A DNA stretch of 64,000 nucleotides. It comes from Cyclobacteriaceae bacterium. GTDB taxonomy: Bacteria > Bacteroidota > Bacteroidia > Cytophagales > Cyclobacteriaceae. The translations under genes were made by a program, and so were the position numbers. The stretch's first letter is position 1, and every line of letters starts with the position of its first letter. Positions 62,414 through 64,000 of the stretch are shown piece by piece. Under the pieces are notes generated by a model that was not told where the DNA came from, did not search any database, and saw only the letters and a list, made by a program, of their open reading frames with translations. Where the stretch lies: positions 248,001 to 312,000 of the forward strand of contig JAHBUE010000002.1 in the NCBI GenBank assembly GCA_019638235.1. The letters run 5' to 3'.

Positions 62414-63636
62414 GGCAAGAACAACTAATTAACTTGCCAATTGAATGGAAAAGAGGCAATGGACTAAGAAAATCTGATTTGTATGATGAAGGCAAGTATA
62501 AATGTATTTTATATGGTGAGTTATACACTAAGCATAAAAATGCTCTAATTGAAAATAGAGAACTTTCAAGAACAAACAAGACAGGAGCATTTTACTCTAA
62601 AAAAGGAGATATTTTAGTTCCTGGCACCTCAACTGCCTCAAAAAAAGATATGCTTCTTGCTCGTGAAATTGACGAGGACGGTGTTATTTTGGGTGGAGAC
62701 ATTAATGTAATTAGACCCAAACAAGGTCTTTTTGCTAAAAAGTATTTGCCTTATTTTTTTGATACATTTTCTGCATATGACCAATTAGATAGATACATAA
62801 CAGGAGCAACAGGGATAATACATATATCAAATACAGGATTAAAAAAATTAAAAGTCCCTTTACCTTCCTACCAAGAACAACAACGTATTGTTTCCATATT
62901 AGATGAAGCCTTTGCCGCCATTGCCAAGGCAAAAGCCAATGCCGAACAAAACCTCAAAAACGCCAAAGAACTTTTTGAAAGCTATTTGCAGGGGGTGTTT
63001 GAGAATGGGAAGTGGGAAACAAAAAAGTGGGGTGAACTTTGCGACTTTGTTCGTGGACCTTTCGGTGGTAGCTTAAAAAAGAATGTATTCAAAGAAAGTG
63101 GTTATGTGGTTTATGAACAGAAACACGCCATACACGACCATTTTAATCAATTACGTTACTTCATTGATGAAGAAAAATTCAATGAAATGAAACGATTTGA
63201 AGTATTCCCAGGCGATATAATTATGAGTTGTTCAGGAGTTACTTTAGGTCGAGTTGCTGTAGTTCCTGATGGTATTCCCAAAGGCATTATTAATCAAGCA
63301 TTATTAAAGCTCACTCCAAAGAAGAATGTAAATGTTCACTTCATTAAGCATTGGTTGCGTAGCAGTATTTTTCAAAAAATAATTTTTGATTTTTCGGGTG
63401 GAGCAGCTATTCCAAATGTTCCATCTGCAAAAATTTTGAAAGACATAAAAATTCCTTGTCCAAGTTTAAAAGAACAGGAAAGAATTGTAATGGAAATTGA
63501 AATCGTATTGAACGAATCCAAAAGACTTGAAGGAATTTACCAAAGAAAAATTGATGATTTAGAAGAACTGAAAAAATCAATTTTGCAAAAGGCGTTTGCA
63601 GGAGAATTGAAAACTGAAAAAGCGGTTGCAGTATGA
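62410..63636 (+). CDS. hsdS: Type I restriction-modification specificity subunit
   Basis: The 408-residue subunit has two target-recognition domains (about 8-150 and 200-345) separated by helical spacer regions: LPSYQEQQRIVSILDEAFAAI with KAKANAEQNLKNAKELFESYLQ, and PCPSLKEQERIVMEIEIV with LEELKKSILQKAFAGEL. Both TRDs look complete. A half-length comparison shows the two domains differ strongly, so the recognition sequence is asymmetric as usual. It overlaps both neighbours by 4 nt (hsdM, PHP gene). Confidence 0.93.
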   Translation: MRQEQLINLPIEWKRGNGLRKSDLYDEGKYKCILYGELYTKHKNALIENRELSRTNKTGAFYSKKGDILVPGTSTASKKDMLLAREIDEDGVILGGDINVIRPKQGLFAKKYLPYFFDTFSAYDQLDRYITGATGIIHISNTGLKKLKVPLPSYQEQQRIVSILDEAFAAIAKAKANAEQNLKNAKELFESYLQGVFENGKWETKKWGELCDFVRGPFGGSLKKNVFKESGYVVYEQKHAIHDHFNQLRYFIDEEKFNEMKRFEVFPGDIIMSCSGVTLGRVAVVPDGIPKGIINQALLKLTPKKNVNVHFIKHWLRSSIFQKIIFDFSGGAAIPNVPSAKILKDIKIPCPSLKEQERIVMEIEIVLNESKRLEGIYQRKIDDLEELKKSILQKAFAGELKTEKAVAV

Positions 63637-64000
63637 AAAAGATAGACCTACATCTACATACAAAGCCATCACAATACAGTGATTCAGCATTTATATTTAG
63701 CCTTCCAAAGCTAAAAGAGTATGTTGAAAAGTTAGCTATTGATTGCATCGCTGTTACCAATCACAACTTATTTGATTTACCTCAATTCAATCAGATTTCA
63801 GCAGAACTTGGAATAAAAGTTTTGCCAGGAATAGAAATAAATTTAGAGAAAGGTCATTTGCTTTTGATTTCAGAAAATTCGGAACTCGAAGACTTTGAAG
63901 CAAATTGCAACCAAATTGAAAGTCTAATTACAAATGAATCAGAATTTATTTCAGTTCAAAAGCTAAAAGAAATCTTCGTTGACCTAAGCAGATATCTTTT
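63633..64000 (+). CDS. PHP-domain protein, TrlF-like, 3' end cut by window
   Basis: The frame starts with ATG overlapping the hsdS stop and runs off the edge after ~122 residues. Metal-binding PHP motifs are visible: DLHLHTKPSQYSDS at residues 5-18, AVTNHN near 42, and PGIEIN near 71. PHP domains are phosphoesterases. PHP proteins embedded in type I restriction loci are usually the N-terminus of a large TrlF-like protein with an ABC-type ATPase domain; only the N-terminus is visible here, so the ATPase part is an inference from context. Confidence 0.78.
   Translation, partial: MKKIDLHLHTKPSQYSDSAFIFSLPKLKEYVEKLAIDCIAVTNHNLFDLPQFNQISAELGIKVLPGIEINLEKGHLLLISENSELEDFEANCNQIESLITNESEFISVQKLKEIFVDLSRYL

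Overview
The window comes from a member of the Bacteroidota, most likely an aerobic Cytophagales-type bacterium. The evidence is a 1,923-residue secreted protein with a type IX secretion (T9SS) type A C-terminal sorting domain, SusC/D-free but PorT-like outer-membrane barrels, lipoproteins with short acidic-tolerant lipoboxes, an OmpA/PD40/TPR protein of the PorE layout, the long (663-residue) form of IspG, menaquinone synthesis (MenC), and candidate promoters of the TTG / TAnnTTTG type instead of sigma-70 boxes. No rRNA, tRNA or CRISPR array was seen.

Layout. 1-10.5 kb (mostly minus strand): a CapA-like phosphoesterase cut by the window edge, a UspA/SulP pair, an OmpR-type two-component system, a TPR protein ending in an isolated histidine-kinase dimerisation domain, then two tandemly duplicated pairs of small envelope proteins (two barrels, two lipoproteins). 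10.7-13.6 kb (plus): a LytS/LytTR two-component system. 13.7-17.4 kb: a decayed tyrosine recombinase followed by an accessory array of small A/T-rich genes separated by ~136-nt imperfect palindromes. 17.5-32.3 kb: core genes (hslV, pyruvate dehydrogenase E2, a HEXXH/propeller/barrel protein, bestrophin, an SPFH operon, menC, queA, a PorE-like OmpA protein), interrupted by small MITE-like repeats, one of them nested. 32.6-48.8 kb (plus): a six-gene, tightly packed operon that joins an Npt1-like/HEAT/cNMP-binding membrane protein, a TIR-like protein, a membrane-spanning nSTAND NTPase with WD40 repeats, a TPR/barrel protein, a propeller-like lipoprotein and a giant T9SS cargo. 48.9-58.1 kb: TerC, YfiT, a MITE-disrupted four-helix-bundle gene, a YheT hydrolase, a catalytically stripped SRAP homologue, IspG, an SDR and MlaE/MlaF. 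58.1-64 kb: a second palindrome-bounded cassette carrying a HAD-PRTase-zinc-ribbon fusion and a DprA-like protein, followed by a type I restriction-modification locus (HsdM, HsdS) with a PHP-domain (TrlF-like) gene running off the right edge.

Main results. (1) The palindromes at 14.0, 15.3, 16.5, 17.3, 58.2 and 60.5 kb behave like integron attC sites. The 3' core of each site (GTTA plus 5-6 variable bases) is the exact reverse complement of the 5' core of the next site downstream, and this holds for all four gene blocks that can be tested, with three different core sequences. That is the expected mark of circular cassettes inserted at a GTT core, and it makes these two loci candidate integrase-less cassette arrays in a Bacteroidota chromosome. 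(2) The 32.6-48.8 kb operon looks like an undescribed trans-envelope STAND system connecting a cell-surface protein to cytoplasmic TIR and NTPase modules. (3) The HAD-PRTase-zinc-ribbon plus DprA-like pair is a compact candidate defence or nucleotide-signalling module delivered as a cassette. All functional statements come from reading motifs and context; no database search was possible.
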